The notes beneath the pieces are model-generated. The model was not told where the DNA came from. It did not search any database and was given only the letters and a program-made list of their open reading frames with translations. Both the position numbers and the translations under genes were made by a program. Positions 49,473 to 58,232 of a stretch of 64,000 nucleotides of DNA are shown piece by piece. The DNA is taken from NCBI RefSeq assembly GCF_004342065.1, contig NZ_SLZU01000002.1:248001-312000 (forward strand), written 5' to 3'. This stretch comes from Primorskyibacter sedentarius. Its GTDB lineage: Bacteria; Pseudomonadota; Alphaproteobacteria; Rhodobacterales; Rhodobacteraceae. The stretch's first letter is position 1, and every line of letters begins with the position of its first letter.

Positions 49473-50411
49473 TCAGGCCCGCGCTGCGCCGTAATAGAGC
49501 ATCGACACATGGGTTGCTTCTGCGAAGAACAACCAACGTTCAAAAACCAGACCCACACCGGCCAAGACACAGCTGAGCAGGTAGATCAGGGGCATCGGTA
49601 TGCCGACGACCAACCCAAGCAAAACCAGCGCCAGTGGTCCGGCAAAGAGGCAGAGCAAGGCCAGCCAACGCAGCCGCAATGCATGGCGCCGCGCCACATC
49701 ATAGCCCATTTCGCGCATCACGTAGTTCGGGCGCGTATGCGGCGGATCGATCTGGCGGATGCCATGCGTTCCCATGCCAAGGGCTTGCGCCGCGGTGTAC
49801 TTGCCCTCGTCATTATCGATATGACGATAATAGGCGAGTTTCAGGGCCAGGGCCGTGGCGAGCGCAAGAACGATCACCACATTCAGCCAGACCTGCCCCG
49901 GACCCGCAAGGGACGTCGCAAGCCCCATGAGCAAGCCACCGGAGGCTGCGGAGAGTGCCAGATAGATCGGGGGCACCAGCCCTACATTCCATTCCCTGAT
50001 GGTGCGCAACGAGGCGTAGATCATCCCGGTGCACCAGACGGTCGCGACCGCGCCCACGGCAGAAAGAAGCGCCAGAACAGGCTCCAGCCCCGTTGTGAGC
50101 TTGAACAGGGACAGCAGCGCCAGAAGCCCGGCGGGCACATAGGTGGCGACTGCGGCGACGCCTTCGCGTGACAGCCACGACGACCGCCACTGCGACAAAG
50201 CCCGCCATGCGCGTTCAGGATGGCCAAGGTGAAAAGTCGAAGCCAGCAGGCCCAGCGTGATCAGGGCCAGGGCCAGCGCCAGCGTGAAGAAAAAGGACCA
50301 ATGCGTGTGTGACGTGCTGCCAAAGATCTGCGCGAGAGACAGCCAGAACAAAAGGCCATAGCCCGCGCCCGAGGAGGTGGTGAAGAGGATGACGGAATAG
50401 GCTGGATGCAT
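49473..50411 (-). CDS. soeC: SoeC, membrane anchor of cytoplasmic sulfite dehydrogenase
   Basis: DmsC/NrfD-like quinone-reactive membrane subunit, 312 residues with about eight helices. It starts MHPAYSVILFTTSSGAGYGLLFWL; STFHLGHPERAWRALSQWRSSWLSREG is the conserved DmsC-type loop. It is last in the soeA-soeB-soeC order. In Allochromatium and roseobacters, SoeABC oxidises cytoplasmic sulfite to sulfate and passes electrons to quinone. DMSO or tetrathionate/polysulfide reductase relatives share this fold; the subunit sizes favour Soe. Confidence 0.82.
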   Translation of the reverse strand: MHPAYSVILFTTSSGAGYGLLFWLSLAQIFGSTSHTHWSFFFTLALALALITLGLLASTFHLGHPERAWRALSQWRSSWLSREGVAAVATYVPAGLLALLSLFKLTTGLEPVLALLSAVGAVATVWCTGMIYASLRTIREWNVGLVPPIYLALSAASGGLLMGLATSLAGPGQVWLNVVIVLALATALALKLAYYRHIDNDEGKYTAAQALGMGTHGIRQIDPPHTRPNYVMREMGYDVARRHALRLRWLALLCLFAGPLALVLLGLVVGIPMPLIYLLSCVLAGVGLVFERWLFFAEATHVSMLYYGAARA

Positions 50412-50423
50412 CTTGCGTCTCCT

Positions 50424-51161
50424 TCAGCGGCTAAGCGCCCGGTCGGCCCAGGCAAAGAGTTTCTCGATAGGAGCGCCGGTGGTCTTGGCGGGCGCAGTGG
50501 GCAAATCCGGCGCTTTGTCCGACCCTTTTCGCGGGGGCAGGTACTTGTTCACAGGCTTGTAGCCGAACTCTTCCAGCAGGTTGAACCCGCCGCGATCCTC
50601 CACCGATTGCGACACGGCGCTGGCCGGATCGCCCAGATCGCCAAAGGCCCGCGCGCCGGTCGGGCAGGCGCGGACGCAGGCGGGCTGGCGGTCTTCTTCG
50701 GGCAGCGTCTCGTTATAGATACGGTCAACGCAGAGCGTGCATTTCTTCATCACCCCGTCGTCCTGATCGTATTCGCGGGCACCATAGGGGCAAGCCCAGG
50801 AACACAGTTTGCAGCCGATGCAGGTGTCCGGGTTGACCAGAACTATGCCATCTTCGGCACGCTTGAAACTGGCACCCGTGGGGCAGACGGTGACGCAGGC
50901 GGCATCTTCGCAATGCAGGCAGGAGCGTGGGAAATGCACCGTGCCTTTCCAGTGATCATTGTCGATCTCGTAGCTGTGGACGCGGTTCAGCCACGCGCCA
51001 TCCGGCTCTGCTCCGTAGGGATCGAAATCCGACAGCGGGGCGGAATAGCCACCGGTGTTCCACTCCTTGCAGGAGGTCACGCAGGCCTGGCAACCCACGC
51101 AGATATCCAGATCAATGACGAGGCCGAGCTTTTTGTCGGTCTTTTCCGGCAAGCAGGTCAT
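50424..51161 (-). CDS. soeB: SoeB, four-cluster iron-sulfur subunit of sulfite dehydrogenase
   Basis: 245-residue ferredoxin-like protein with four cysteine groups for four [4Fe-4S] clusters: CVGCQACVTSCKEW, CLHCEDAACVTVCPTGA, CIGCKLCSWACPYGA and CTLC...CVRACPTGA. No Tat signal, so it acts on the cytoplasmic side. Its ATG overlaps the soeA stop (ATGA), and soeC starts 12 bp after it. It transfers electrons from SoeA to the membrane anchor. Confidence 0.86.
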   Translation of the reverse strand: MTCLPEKTDKKLGLVIDLDICVGCQACVTSCKEWNTGGYSAPLSDFDPYGAEPDGAWLNRVHSYEIDNDHWKGTVHFPRSCLHCEDAACVTVCPTGASFKRAEDGIVLVNPDTCIGCKLCSWACPYGAREYDQDDGVMKKCTLCVDRIYNETLPEEDRQPACVRACPTGARAFGDLGDPASAVSQSVEDRGGFNLLEEFGYKPVNKYLPPRKGSDKAPDLPTAPAKTTGAPIEKLFAWADRALSR

Positions 51162-54025
51162 GTTGTCTCCTTCCGGAATTGAACACCGTAGGCGAGCTTT
51201 TCGGGCGACGGTGGCTGGCTGTCGTGGCCCAAAGGTTCAAACATCGGTTCCGTCTCTCCGGTATTTTCGGCCCTCTCTATGGCGACGCGCAGATCGAACC
51301 ATGCGGCCTGACCAGTAATGGGGTCGGAGTTCGAGTAGCGGTAGCCGCCGCCCTTGGGTAGCAATTCGGAGATCAGGTGATTGAGCAGGAAGCCTTCGGT
51401 GCTTTCCGGCGCGTCGTCATCCAGCCCCCACGCGCCTTTGCGTTTGCCGATTGCGTTCCACGTCCAGACGGTGTGTGGGTTGACGCCGTCCATCAGCCGG
51501 ACCTGACATTTCACCCGGCCCAGATGCGACGACAGCCAGACCCAATCGTCATCCTTCGCGCCGATAGAAGCGCCGACGCTGGTGTGGATATACAGCCGGT
51601 TCGCCGCCGTGATCTGGCGCAGCCACGCGTTTTGCGACCCCCAGGAATGGTACATATGCATCGGGCGCTGCGTGATCGCATTCAGCGGATAGGCGCCCGT
51701 ATCGACCATCGTGCCTTCAAGCGGTTCATACCAGAAGGGCAGCGGATCAAAATACCGGTTGATGCGCTCGCGCGCCCGCTCTGGCGGTTGGCGGTCGCCA
51801 TGGCCCATCGCGGCGAGGCGGAATTTTTGCAGCGGTTCAGAGTAGAGCTGGAATATCGTGGGCTCTGCCGACATGCGAATGCCCTTGGTGATCCCCCAAT
51901 CCAGATAGCCGCGATTGGCATGTTTGAAATACGCGTGCTCTGGCGCAAGGTGATGGGCGTGGAAGGCCCCATTCTCGACGTATTTCTTCAGTTGATCGGG
52001 GTTGGGCGCGCCGGTGCCGAACTCTGTCCCATCCTCGCCGCGCCACCCTGCAAGCGGGCCGATGCCGGGCTTGCGCTGATGGTTGACGATGTAATCGGGA
52101 TAGCCGCCGGGAAACTTCGGGCTGCCATCTTCGTTGGTGAAGGCCGGGAATTTCATCCGGTGCGCGAGGTCGATCAGAACCTCCTGAAAGCCGCGCACGT
52201 CGCGGTCGGGCTTGACCACGGGATGACGGATCGCATCGGCCACCATTTCTGGTTCCGAAATGGGCCGGTCCAGCAGGCTGATGCAGTCCCAGCGTTCCAG
52301 ATAGGTCGTGTCTGGCAGGATCAGATCAGCGAAGGGCACGGTTTCGGAATAATAGGCGTCGGAATAGATGATCTTGGGGATCACATAGTCGCCATTGTCA
52401 TCCTTGGCCGTCAGTGCATCCAGCGTGCCGGGCACGTTCATCGACGAATTCCACGCCATGTTCGCCATATACATGAACAGCACGTCGATGCCGTAGGGGT
52501 CTTTCTTGGCCGCGTTGTTGATGACCATATGCATCAACCCATGCGCAGACATGGGGGCGTCCCAGCTGAACCCCTTGTCCAGCCGCGAGGGGTTGCCTTC
52601 GCCGTCCAGCAGCAGGTGTTCGGGCCCATGCGGAAACCCAAGATGCGGCCCGCCCAGAGGCATTTCGGGCTTGATATCGCCCGTCGCGCCATGAGGAAGC
52701 AGGTTGGGCGGGGTCTGTTTGGGATAGGGCGGTTTGTAGCGGAACCCGCCGGGGCAATCGATGCTACCCAGCAGGATTTGCAGGATATGGATCATCCGGC
52801 AGGTCTGGAACCCGTTGGAATGCGCAGAAATCCCGCGCATCGCATGCATCGAGATCGGCCGCCCGATCATCTTGTCATGTTTGCGCCCGGCCCAATCCGT
52901 CCAGGGCTGGTCGAGCACGATTTCTTCCTTGAAGGCCACATGCGCCAGTTCGGCGGCGATCCGGCGGATTTCATCGGCGTCCAGCCCGGTCGGCTCTGCC
53001 ACGGCGTCCGGGGTGTAGTCCTCCGACAGGTAGCGCTCTGCCATCAGTTCGAAAACCGGACGGGCCGTGCGACCATCGGGCAGGGTGCGCGTGCCGGTCA
53101 GCGCGGGCTGGATGTCTGCCGCCTTGCCGTTGCCAAACGCGTCCACAGCTTTGTCCCAGACCAACGGGTTGCCATCCGCGTCACGAGCAAACAGCCCGTC
53201 CTGATCCGTGCCGGGGGCGTCGATCACCAGCCAGGGCGCGTTGGTATAACGCACGAGGTAATCCAGATCGATCTGCTGGGTACGGAAGAGCTCGTGTATC
53301 AGCGCGCCAACAAACAGCCCGTCCGTGCCGGGGCGCACACCGATCCATTCATCCGCGACGGCGTTATAACCGGTGCGCACCGGGTTCACCGAGACAACCT
53401 TGGCCCCGCGTGCTTTCAGCTTGCCGATGCCGATCTTGATCGGATTGCTGGCATGATCTTCGGCCACGCCAAACAGCATGAAATATTTGGTCAGATCCCA
53501 ATCGGGATCGCCAAATTCCCAAAATGCGCCGCCAAAGGTATACAGACCACCCGCCGCCATGTTGACCGAGCAGAACCCGCCATGCGCGGCAAAATTCGGC
53601 GTGCCGTATTGCATCGCCCAAAAGCCGGTCAGCGATTGGCTTTGATCGCGCCCGGTGAAAAAGGCCAGCCGTTTGGGATCGGTCTTGCGGACCGTGCCCA
53701 GCCAGTCAGTGGCGATGTCGAGCGCCTCTTCCCAGCTGATTTCCTCGAACTGGCCGGACCCGCGTGGCCCCACCCGTTTCATCGGGGCGCGCAGCCGGGC
53801 GGGCGAGTAATGTTGCATGATCCCCGCGCTGCCCTTGCCGCATAGCACACCCTTGTTGACCGGATGATCGCGGTTCCCTTCGATATAGCGCACCTGCGGT
53901 GTGCCGTCGGGACCGTCCTTGAGATGCACATTGATCCCGCAGCGACAGGCGCACATGTAGCATGTGGTCTGTTCAACGCGGTCGCCGACAGGCTGGGAAA
54001 GCGGGATCTGAGGCTCTCTGGTCAT
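51158..54025 (-). CDS. soeA: SoeA, molybdopterin catalytic subunit of sulfite dehydrogenase
   Basis: Mo-bisPGD oxidoreductase of the DMSO-reductase superfamily, 955 residues. ATG at 54025 (MTREPQIPLSQPVGDRVEQTT) has AAAGGA about 8 nt upstream. The N-terminal [4Fe-4S] motif is CYMCACRCGI...VLCGKG. No twin-arginine signal is present, which separates it from periplasmic tetrathionate, thiosulfate and DMSO reductases and fits the cytoplasmic sulfite-oxidising SoeA. Its promoter region contains repeated ATTTGCGAAA elements. Family-level assignment is firm; substrate is inferred. Confidence 0.85.
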   Translation of the reverse strand: MTREPQIPLSQPVGDRVEQTTCYMCACRCGINVHLKDGPDGTPQVRYIEGNRDHPVNKGVLCGKGSAGIMQHYSPARLRAPMKRVGPRGSGQFEEISWEEALDIATDWLGTVRKTDPKRLAFFTGRDQSQSLTGFWAMQYGTPNFAAHGGFCSVNMAAGGLYTFGGAFWEFGDPDWDLTKYFMLFGVAEDHASNPIKIGIGKLKARGAKVVSVNPVRTGYNAVADEWIGVRPGTDGLFVGALIHELFRTQQIDLDYLVRYTNAPWLVIDAPGTDQDGLFARDADGNPLVWDKAVDAFGNGKAADIQPALTGTRTLPDGRTARPVFELMAERYLSEDYTPDAVAEPTGLDADEIRRIAAELAHVAFKEEIVLDQPWTDWAGRKHDKMIGRPISMHAMRGISAHSNGFQTCRMIHILQILLGSIDCPGGFRYKPPYPKQTPPNLLPHGATGDIKPEMPLGGPHLGFPHGPEHLLLDGEGNPSRLDKGFSWDAPMSAHGLMHMVINNAAKKDPYGIDVLFMYMANMAWNSSMNVPGTLDALTAKDDNGDYVIPKIIYSDAYYSETVPFADLILPDTTYLERWDCISLLDRPISEPEMVADAIRHPVVKPDRDVRGFQEVLIDLAHRMKFPAFTNEDGSPKFPGGYPDYIVNHQRKPGIGPLAGWRGEDGTEFGTGAPNPDQLKKYVENGAFHAHHLAPEHAYFKHANRGYLDWGITKGIRMSAEPTIFQLYSEPLQKFRLAAMGHGDRQPPERARERINRYFDPLPFWYEPLEGTMVDTGAYPLNAITQRPMHMYHSWGSQNAWLRQITAANRLYIHTSVGASIGAKDDDWVWLSSHLGRVKCQVRLMDGVNPHTVWTWNAIGKRKGAWGLDDDAPESTEGFLLNHLISELLPKGGGYRYSNSDPITGQAAWFDLRVAIERAENTGETEPMFEPLGHDSQPPSPEKLAYGVQFRKETT

Positions 54026-54076
54026 GGGCATCCTTTGGCGGCGCGGCGCGGTGGCCGCTCGATTCGCAGGCACGGT

Positions 54077-54137
54077 CGCATAAAATGTCGCAAATCCGAA
54101 ACACGGTTTATGCGTTTCGCAAATTTTCGCAAATTAG
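54077..54137. promoter_or_regulatory. soeA regulatory region: inverted repeat plus three TTTCGCAAAT-type repeats
   Basis: CGCATAAA (54077-54084) and TTTATGCG (54107-54114) are a perfect 8-bp inverted repeat. TTTCGCAAAT occurs twice in tandem (54115-54124, 54125-54134), and a third variant TGTCGCAAAT is at 54086-54095. TTTCGCAAATTAG at 54125-54137 recurs exactly, on the other strand, in the nqrA/cytochrome intergenic region. Confidence 0.6.
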
Positions 54138-54184
54138 TTTCGATCTTGACGTGGGGGCGGGGCGGTTGGCGGCGGGTGGCAACG

Positions 54185-54577
54185 CTAACCGAATGCGAGA
54201 AAGGCCCGCAGCAGATCCGCGCGGTCGATCATTCCGTGGAACTGGCCGTTCTGCAAAACCGGAAAGGCGCGGTACGGCATGGTGCGAAACATCTCGGCCG
54301 CGGTGACAAGGTCGGTGTCGGCGTTCAGCGTCGTCACTTCGGTTGTCATGTGCTGGCGCACGGTCCCCGACCAGCTTTGGTAGTAGGCAGAGTGGAGCGC
54401 GGCCGCGAAACAATCCTTTTGCGATATCACGCCGATCAATGCGCCTTGCTCATCCAGAACCGGCGCGGCGGAGGCGTCAGCCTCGATCAGTTTTGTCACG
54501 GCGTCGCGCATCGGGGTGTCCGGTGTCAGGGTTAGCCCATGCTTGCGCATCAAGGCGCCCACGGTTTGCTCAGTCAT
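54185..54577 (-). CDS. CBS-domain pair protein
   Basis: 130 residues, two CBS motifs (about 8-62 and 72-128: VGALMRKHGLTLTPDTPMRDAV, VRQHMTTEVTTLNADTDLV) and little else. Such pairs usually bind adenine nucleotides or SAM and act as regulatory modules. ATG at 54577 overlaps the nqrM stop by 8 nt, so it is the last gene of the nqr operon and may sense energy charge for this locus. This role is inferred. 160 bp separate it from soeA. Confidence 0.82.
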   Translation of the reverse strand: MTEQTVGALMRKHGLTLTPDTPMRDAVTKLIEADASAAPVLDEQGALIGVISQKDCFAAALHSAYYQSWSGTVRQHMTTEVTTLNADTDLVTAAEMFRTMPYRAFPVLQNGQFHGMIDRADLLRAFLAFG

Positions 54578-54749
54578 CCGAGGCGGCCTCCTGCCGTTTT
54601 CGCCGTTTGGGGCAGCCATCGCAGCGGATGCCGCCCAGACATTTCATCCCGTGGCAGCTTGTTTCCAGTCGCTTTCCACCCAGCATCAGCCCGGCGGAAA
54701 GCCCCAGCACACACAGAAGGACGATGGGAACGGCGATCAGGATCTCCAT
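54570..54749 (-). CDS. nqrM: NqrM-like Na+-NQR maturation protein (59 aa)
   Basis: A 59-residue gene easily missed by length filters: MEILIAVPIVLLCVLGLSAG is an N-terminal membrane helix, followed by four cysteines C32, C37, C43, C46 (SCHGMKCLGGIRCDGCPKR). This is the pattern of NqrM (DUF539), needed to place iron in NqrD/NqrE. It starts 4 bp after the apbE stop and overlaps the CBS gene, the usual apbE-nqrM order. Shorter than the roughly 70-80 residues of gammaproteobacterial NqrM. Confidence 0.85.
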   Translation of the reverse strand: MEILIAVPIVLLCVLGLSAGLMLGGKRLETSCHGMKCLGGIRCDGCPKRRKRQEAASDD

Positions 54750-54752
54750 CGC

Positions 54753-55739
54753 TCAGGTCACCTTCAGGTCAAACGCGCCGGTGGTCACCTGCCGCAGGCC
54801 GCGCGCGTCCGCGATCAGCAGCAAAGCATTCACGCCGTGACGATGCGCAAGCTTCACCGCTTGATCCTCTCCGGCAGCCATCAGGCCGGTGGCCCACCCA
54901 TCCGCCTGCATGGCGGTTTCGGCCTGCACCGTCACCGAGGCCAGCGCGCCGGTAACGGGCGCCCTTTCAACAGGGTCGACGATATGCGAATAGCGCCGGT
55001 CCCCGAGCATGAAGCTGTTGGCCTTTATGCCCGAGGTCGCCAGTGCCGCATTGTCCAGCGTGACGTGACCGATCAGCCCGGTATCGGTGGGCAAGGGGGC
55101 CTCAACCCCGACTTGCCAATGCCTGCCAGAGGGGTGCCGACCCAGCGCCAACACCTCTCCGCCGATTTCAACCAGTGCATCCGTCATGCCGCGATTGCGC
55201 AGCAGCTCGCCCAGCCGGTCGAGCGCGCGACCTTTGGCGATCCCACAGAGATCAAGCGTCGCGTCGGGCGCAGGTTTGATCAGATGCGCGCTATCCAGCC
55301 GGAACCCCTGCCACGGGCCAGCCCCGCCCTTGATGGGGCCAAACCCCCATTGTGCAACGGTTGGCCCCACGGTCGGATCGAAAGCGCCACCAGTCTGCTG
55401 GGCAAGCATCAGGGCGCTTTCGGCCACCCGTTCGAACTCTGCCGTGATGGCGACCGGCACGCCTTCGGTGCGGTTGATGCGGCTGAGCAGACTGTCGGGG
55501 CGCCAGGGCGACATCTCGGCATCAATCTCGGCCAGAAGCGCCTCGACAGGTGCCCGCAGCGGGCCCATGTCGGCACTGCTCGGCAGGACCACCCGCCAGG
55601 TGGTGCCGAAGGCGCCTCCCGAAAGCGTTTGGGTCGCCTCTGCCCCGCTTGCCAGCGCCGGGCAGGCGGCGGTAAACATCGTTGCGCAGCCTGTTCCAAG
55701 AAAGGCGCGTCTTCCAAGATCCATCCGTGTGTTCGCCAT
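54753..55739 (-). CDS. apbE: ApbE, FMN transferase for Na+-NQR
   Basis: Periplasmic flavin transferase that attaches FMN to Thr in S/TGAT motifs of NqrB/NqrC. 328 residues from ATG 55739. The signal region MDLGRRAFLGTGCATMFTAACPALASG has a twin Arg and a hydrophobic run. Motifs: GTTWRV, MSPWRPDSLLSRIN, DLCGIAKG, VEIGGEVLALG and SHIVDP. It starts 3 bp after the nqrF stop. Its only clear target in this operon is NqrC, since NqrB lacks the site. Confidence 0.93.
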   Translation of the reverse strand: MANTRMDLGRRAFLGTGCATMFTAACPALASGAEATQTLSGGAFGTTWRVVLPSSADMGPLRAPVEALLAEIDAEMSPWRPDSLLSRINRTEGVPVAITAEFERVAESALMLAQQTGGAFDPTVGPTVAQWGFGPIKGGAGPWQGFRLDSAHLIKPAPDATLDLCGIAKGRALDRLGELLRNRGMTDALVEIGGEVLALGRHPSGRHWQVGVEAPLPTDTGLIGHVTLDNAALATSGIKANSFMLGDRRYSHIVDPVERAPVTGALASVTVQAETAMQADGWATGLMAAGEDQAVKLAHRHGVNALLLIADARGLRQVTTGAFDLKVT

Positions 55740-55741
55740 GG

Positions 55742-56962
55742 CTATGCTCCGAAATCGTCGTTGAAGATCGACCCCCGCTCCACCCCAAGCGAGAGCAGCG
55801 TGGCAATCACTGCCGAGATCATCACCGGGGGGCCGCAAAGGTAGTATTCGCATTCCTCCGGCGCGGGATGATGGCGCAGATGCGCGCGCACCGTTTCATG
55901 GATGAACCCGGTGGCACCCGTCCAGCGGTCGCCCGGTGCCGGGTCCGAAAGCGCCGGGATGAAGGTGAAATCCGGGTATTGCGCGGCGATCGCGTCGAAT
56001 TCCTCGGTATAGAACAGATCGATCGCAGATCGCGCGCCGTAGAAATAGGTCATCTTGCGCGGCACGCCCATCGCCGCTTGTTCATGGATCATGGCGCGGA
56101 GGGGGGCCATACCGACCCCGCCGCCGATGAACACCATCTCGCGCGTGGTGGGTTGCGCATGGAATTCGCCATATGGCCCGGACAGATCGAGCTGATCTCC
56201 GGGTTTCAGGGCGAACAGGTGCGATGACACGATACCGGGCGGGATATTCGCCTCCTGCCCCGGCGGCGGGACGGCGAGACGGATGTTGAACACGACCTTG
56301 CCCCGATCCTCGGGCCTGCTGGCGATGGAATAGGCGCGCGAGACAGGCTTTGACGACTGTGCAACCAAGTCCTGCCAGCCGGAATCGCGCCATGTCTCTG
56401 CAAACCGGTCCGGCATCTTGATCTGCGAGAAATTGAGCCGGTAGGGCGGTGCGGTGATCTGCATGAAGCTGCCGGCGTGAAAGTCGATCTCGTGTCCATC
56501 GGGCAGGGCAACGACAAGTTCTGTGATCAAAGGCGCCATCATCCGGTTGGACAACACGCGGCAGGACAATGTCTCGACCGATAACAGATCATCGGGCAGG
56601 GCGACATCCACAGGGCCGCGCAAGGTTAGCTGACAGGCAAGCCGCACATGCGCCCGCCGATCGGCTGCGGAAAGAACACCGCGTTCGGTGGCCTGCGCCT
56701 CCCCGGCGCCCGGCCCGGTGGCTGTGACCCTGCACAGCCCGCATGTGCCGTTGCCGCCGCAGCCTGCGGGTATCGCGATGCCCGTGCGGTGCAGGGCCGA
56801 AAGCAGGGTCTCGCCCCGCTTCGCCTCGATTTTCGTGTCCTCGTTCACCGCGACGGTGACGCCGCCTTGCGGGATCAGGCGGGACCGCGCGGCCAGCAGC
56901 GCCAGCGTCAACAGCAGCAAAAGCGCGATGATGATGCCTGATCCAAGCGCAATCTCTGTCAT
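55742..56962 (-). CDS. nqrF: NqrF, NADH-oxidising flavin/2Fe-2S subunit of Na+-NQR
   Basis: Entry point for NADH electrons, 406 residues. N-terminal membrane helix (about 7-24). The plant-type [2Fe-2S] cysteines C68, C74, C77 and C110 are all present. FAD-binding RAYSIAS and the NADH-binding GGGVGMAPLRAMI and YLCGPPVM complete a ferredoxin-NADP reductase-like module. The ATG overlaps the nqrE stop (ATGA). The subunit looks complete and functional. Confidence 0.95.
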   Translation of the reverse strand: MTEIALGSGIIIALLLLLTLALLAARSRLIPQGGVTVAVNEDTKIEAKRGETLLSALHRTGIAIPAGCGGNGTCGLCRVTATGPGAGEAQATERGVLSAADRRAHVRLACQLTLRGPVDVALPDDLLSVETLSCRVLSNRMMAPLITELVVALPDGHEIDFHAGSFMQITAPPYRLNFSQIKMPDRFAETWRDSGWQDLVAQSSKPVSRAYSIASRPEDRGKVVFNIRLAVPPPGQEANIPPGIVSSHLFALKPGDQLDLSGPYGEFHAQPTTREMVFIGGGVGMAPLRAMIHEQAAMGVPRKMTYFYGARSAIDLFYTEEFDAIAAQYPDFTFIPALSDPAPGDRWTGATGFIHETVRAHLRHHPAPEECEYYLCGPPVMISAVIATLLSLGVERGSIFNDDFGA

Positions 56963-57570
56963 GGCGCCACCATCTGGGTGAAGGACGAAAAGCCCAGTGA
57001 CATCATCCCCGCCAGCATGAAGGTGATGCCCAGCCCCCTGAGCCCCGCTGGCAGGTCAGCATAGCTGAGGCGCGACCGGATGGCTGACAGCATGATGACG
57101 GCAATCGCAAAGCCCGCGCCGCTGCCCAGGCCAAAAACAAAAGCCTCGTCCAGCGCATAGCGGCGTTCGACCATGAAAAGACTGCCACCAAGGATGGCGC
57201 ATTGGACGGTCAGCAGGGGCAGGAAGACGCCAAAGGCGGCGTGGATGGCGGGAAAGAACCTCTCCAGCAGCATCTCGATCATCTGGACCGAGGCCGCGAT
57301 GAGGCCGATGAAAGCCAGAAGGGACAGGTAGGACAGGTCGAGTTCCGGCATGCCCGCCCAGGCCCATGCACCCGGTGCCAGAAGGGCGGTGTAGATGATC
57401 TGGTTCAGCGGCACCGTCACGCCCATCACGCCGATCATGGCGATCCCAAGCCCCACCGCCGTTTCCGGGCGTTTCGACAGCGCGAGAAAGGTACAAAGCC
57501 CCAGAAAGAAGCTGAGCGGCATGTTCTCGACGAACATGGCCCGCAGGAAAAGGGCGAAGAGGTCGCTCAT
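56959..57570 (-). CDS. nqrE: NqrE, membrane subunit of Na+-NQR
   Basis: 203-residue integral membrane protein with about six helices. Typical FVENMPLSFFLGLCTFLA at the start and TVQCAILGGSLFM in the middle. C26 and C124 correspond to the cysteines that, with two from NqrD, hold the intramembrane iron centre. ATG at 57570 overlaps the nqrD stop and its own stop overlaps nqrF, showing tight coupling. The longer frame upstream is nqrD sequence in another frame. Confidence 0.95.
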   Translation of the reverse strand: MSDLFALFLRAMFVENMPLSFFLGLCTFLALSKRPETAVGLGIAMIGVMGVTVPLNQIIYTALLAPGAWAWAGMPELDLSYLSLLAFIGLIAASVQMIEMLLERFFPAIHAAFGVFLPLLTVQCAILGGSLFMVERRYALDEAFVFGLGSGAGFAIAVIMLSAIRSRLSYADLPAGLRGLGITFMLAGMMSLGFSSFTQMVAP

Positions 57571-58229
57571 CGGCGGGCCTCCTCTGGGATGGGCGGGGTG
57601 GTGTCGGGTGCTTCGGCCTGATCCGGCCAGATGCTGCGCACCGCCCAAACCAACCCGCCAAGCAGGAAAAATGCGCTGGGGGCCAGCAGCATCAGGCTGA
57701 GCGGGGTGAACCAACCGCCTTGCTCCACGAGTGGCAGAACCTGCGCGCCGAACAGCTTGCCCGTGCCGAACAGCTCGCGCAGCGCACCGATCAGGATCAG
57801 CACAAGCGAATAGCCCAGCCCGTTGCCAAGCGCATCCGCTGCCGACACCAAGGGCGGGTTGGAGCGGGCAAAGCTCTCTGTCCGGCCCAGCACAAGGCAG
57901 TTGGTGGTGATAAGCCCGACGAAGACCGAAAGCCGTTGGCTGATATCGAAGAAGAAGGCTTGCAGGAACTGGTCGATCACGATCACCAGCGACGCAACGA
58001 TGACGATCTGCACGATCAGCCGGATGCTGTCGGGGATATGTCTGCGGATCAGGCTGACAATGACAGTGGACAGCACCAGCACCACGGTCAGCGACGCCGC
58101 CATTGTGACGGCGGTATCCAGCGAGGTCGTGACTGCCAGAGCCGAGCAAATGCCAAGGATCTGCAGCGTGATCGGGTTTTGATCAATCAGGGGACGTGTC
58201 AGTGCAGACCAGAGGCGCCCGGCAGCCAT
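57567..58229 (-). CDS. nqrD: NqrD, membrane subunit of Na+-NQR
   Basis: 220-residue integral membrane protein. It starts near LIDQNPITLQILGICSALAVT and contains TTNCLVLGR; C28 and C111 match the iron-ligating cysteines of NqrD. About six helices. It starts 3 bp after the nqrC stop. A Pro/Glu-rich C-terminal tail (QAEAPDTTPPIPEEARR) is slightly longer than in Vibrio. Confidence 0.94.
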   Translation of the reverse strand: MAAGRLWSALTRPLIDQNPITLQILGICSALAVTTSLDTAVTMAASLTVVLVLSTVIVSLIRRHIPDSIRLIVQIVIVASLVIVIDQFLQAFFFDISQRLSVFVGLITTNCLVLGRTESFARSNPPLVSAADALGNGLGYSLVLILIGALRELFGTGKLFGAQVLPLVEQGGWFTPLSLMLLAPSAFFLLGGLVWAVRSIWPDQAEAPDTTPPIPEEARR

Positions 58230-58232
58230 GGC

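Noticed and set aside
51377-53845. 822-residue open frame opposite soeA
   Set aside because: Antisense shadow of a clear molybdopterin enzyme; its translated sequence has no recognisable domain.
57567-58229. rnf cluster instead of nqr
   Set aside because: The presence of NqrA and NqrF types, NqrM and the NqrD/E cysteine pattern, and the absence of RnfB/RnfC-type ferredoxins, fit NQR and not RNF.
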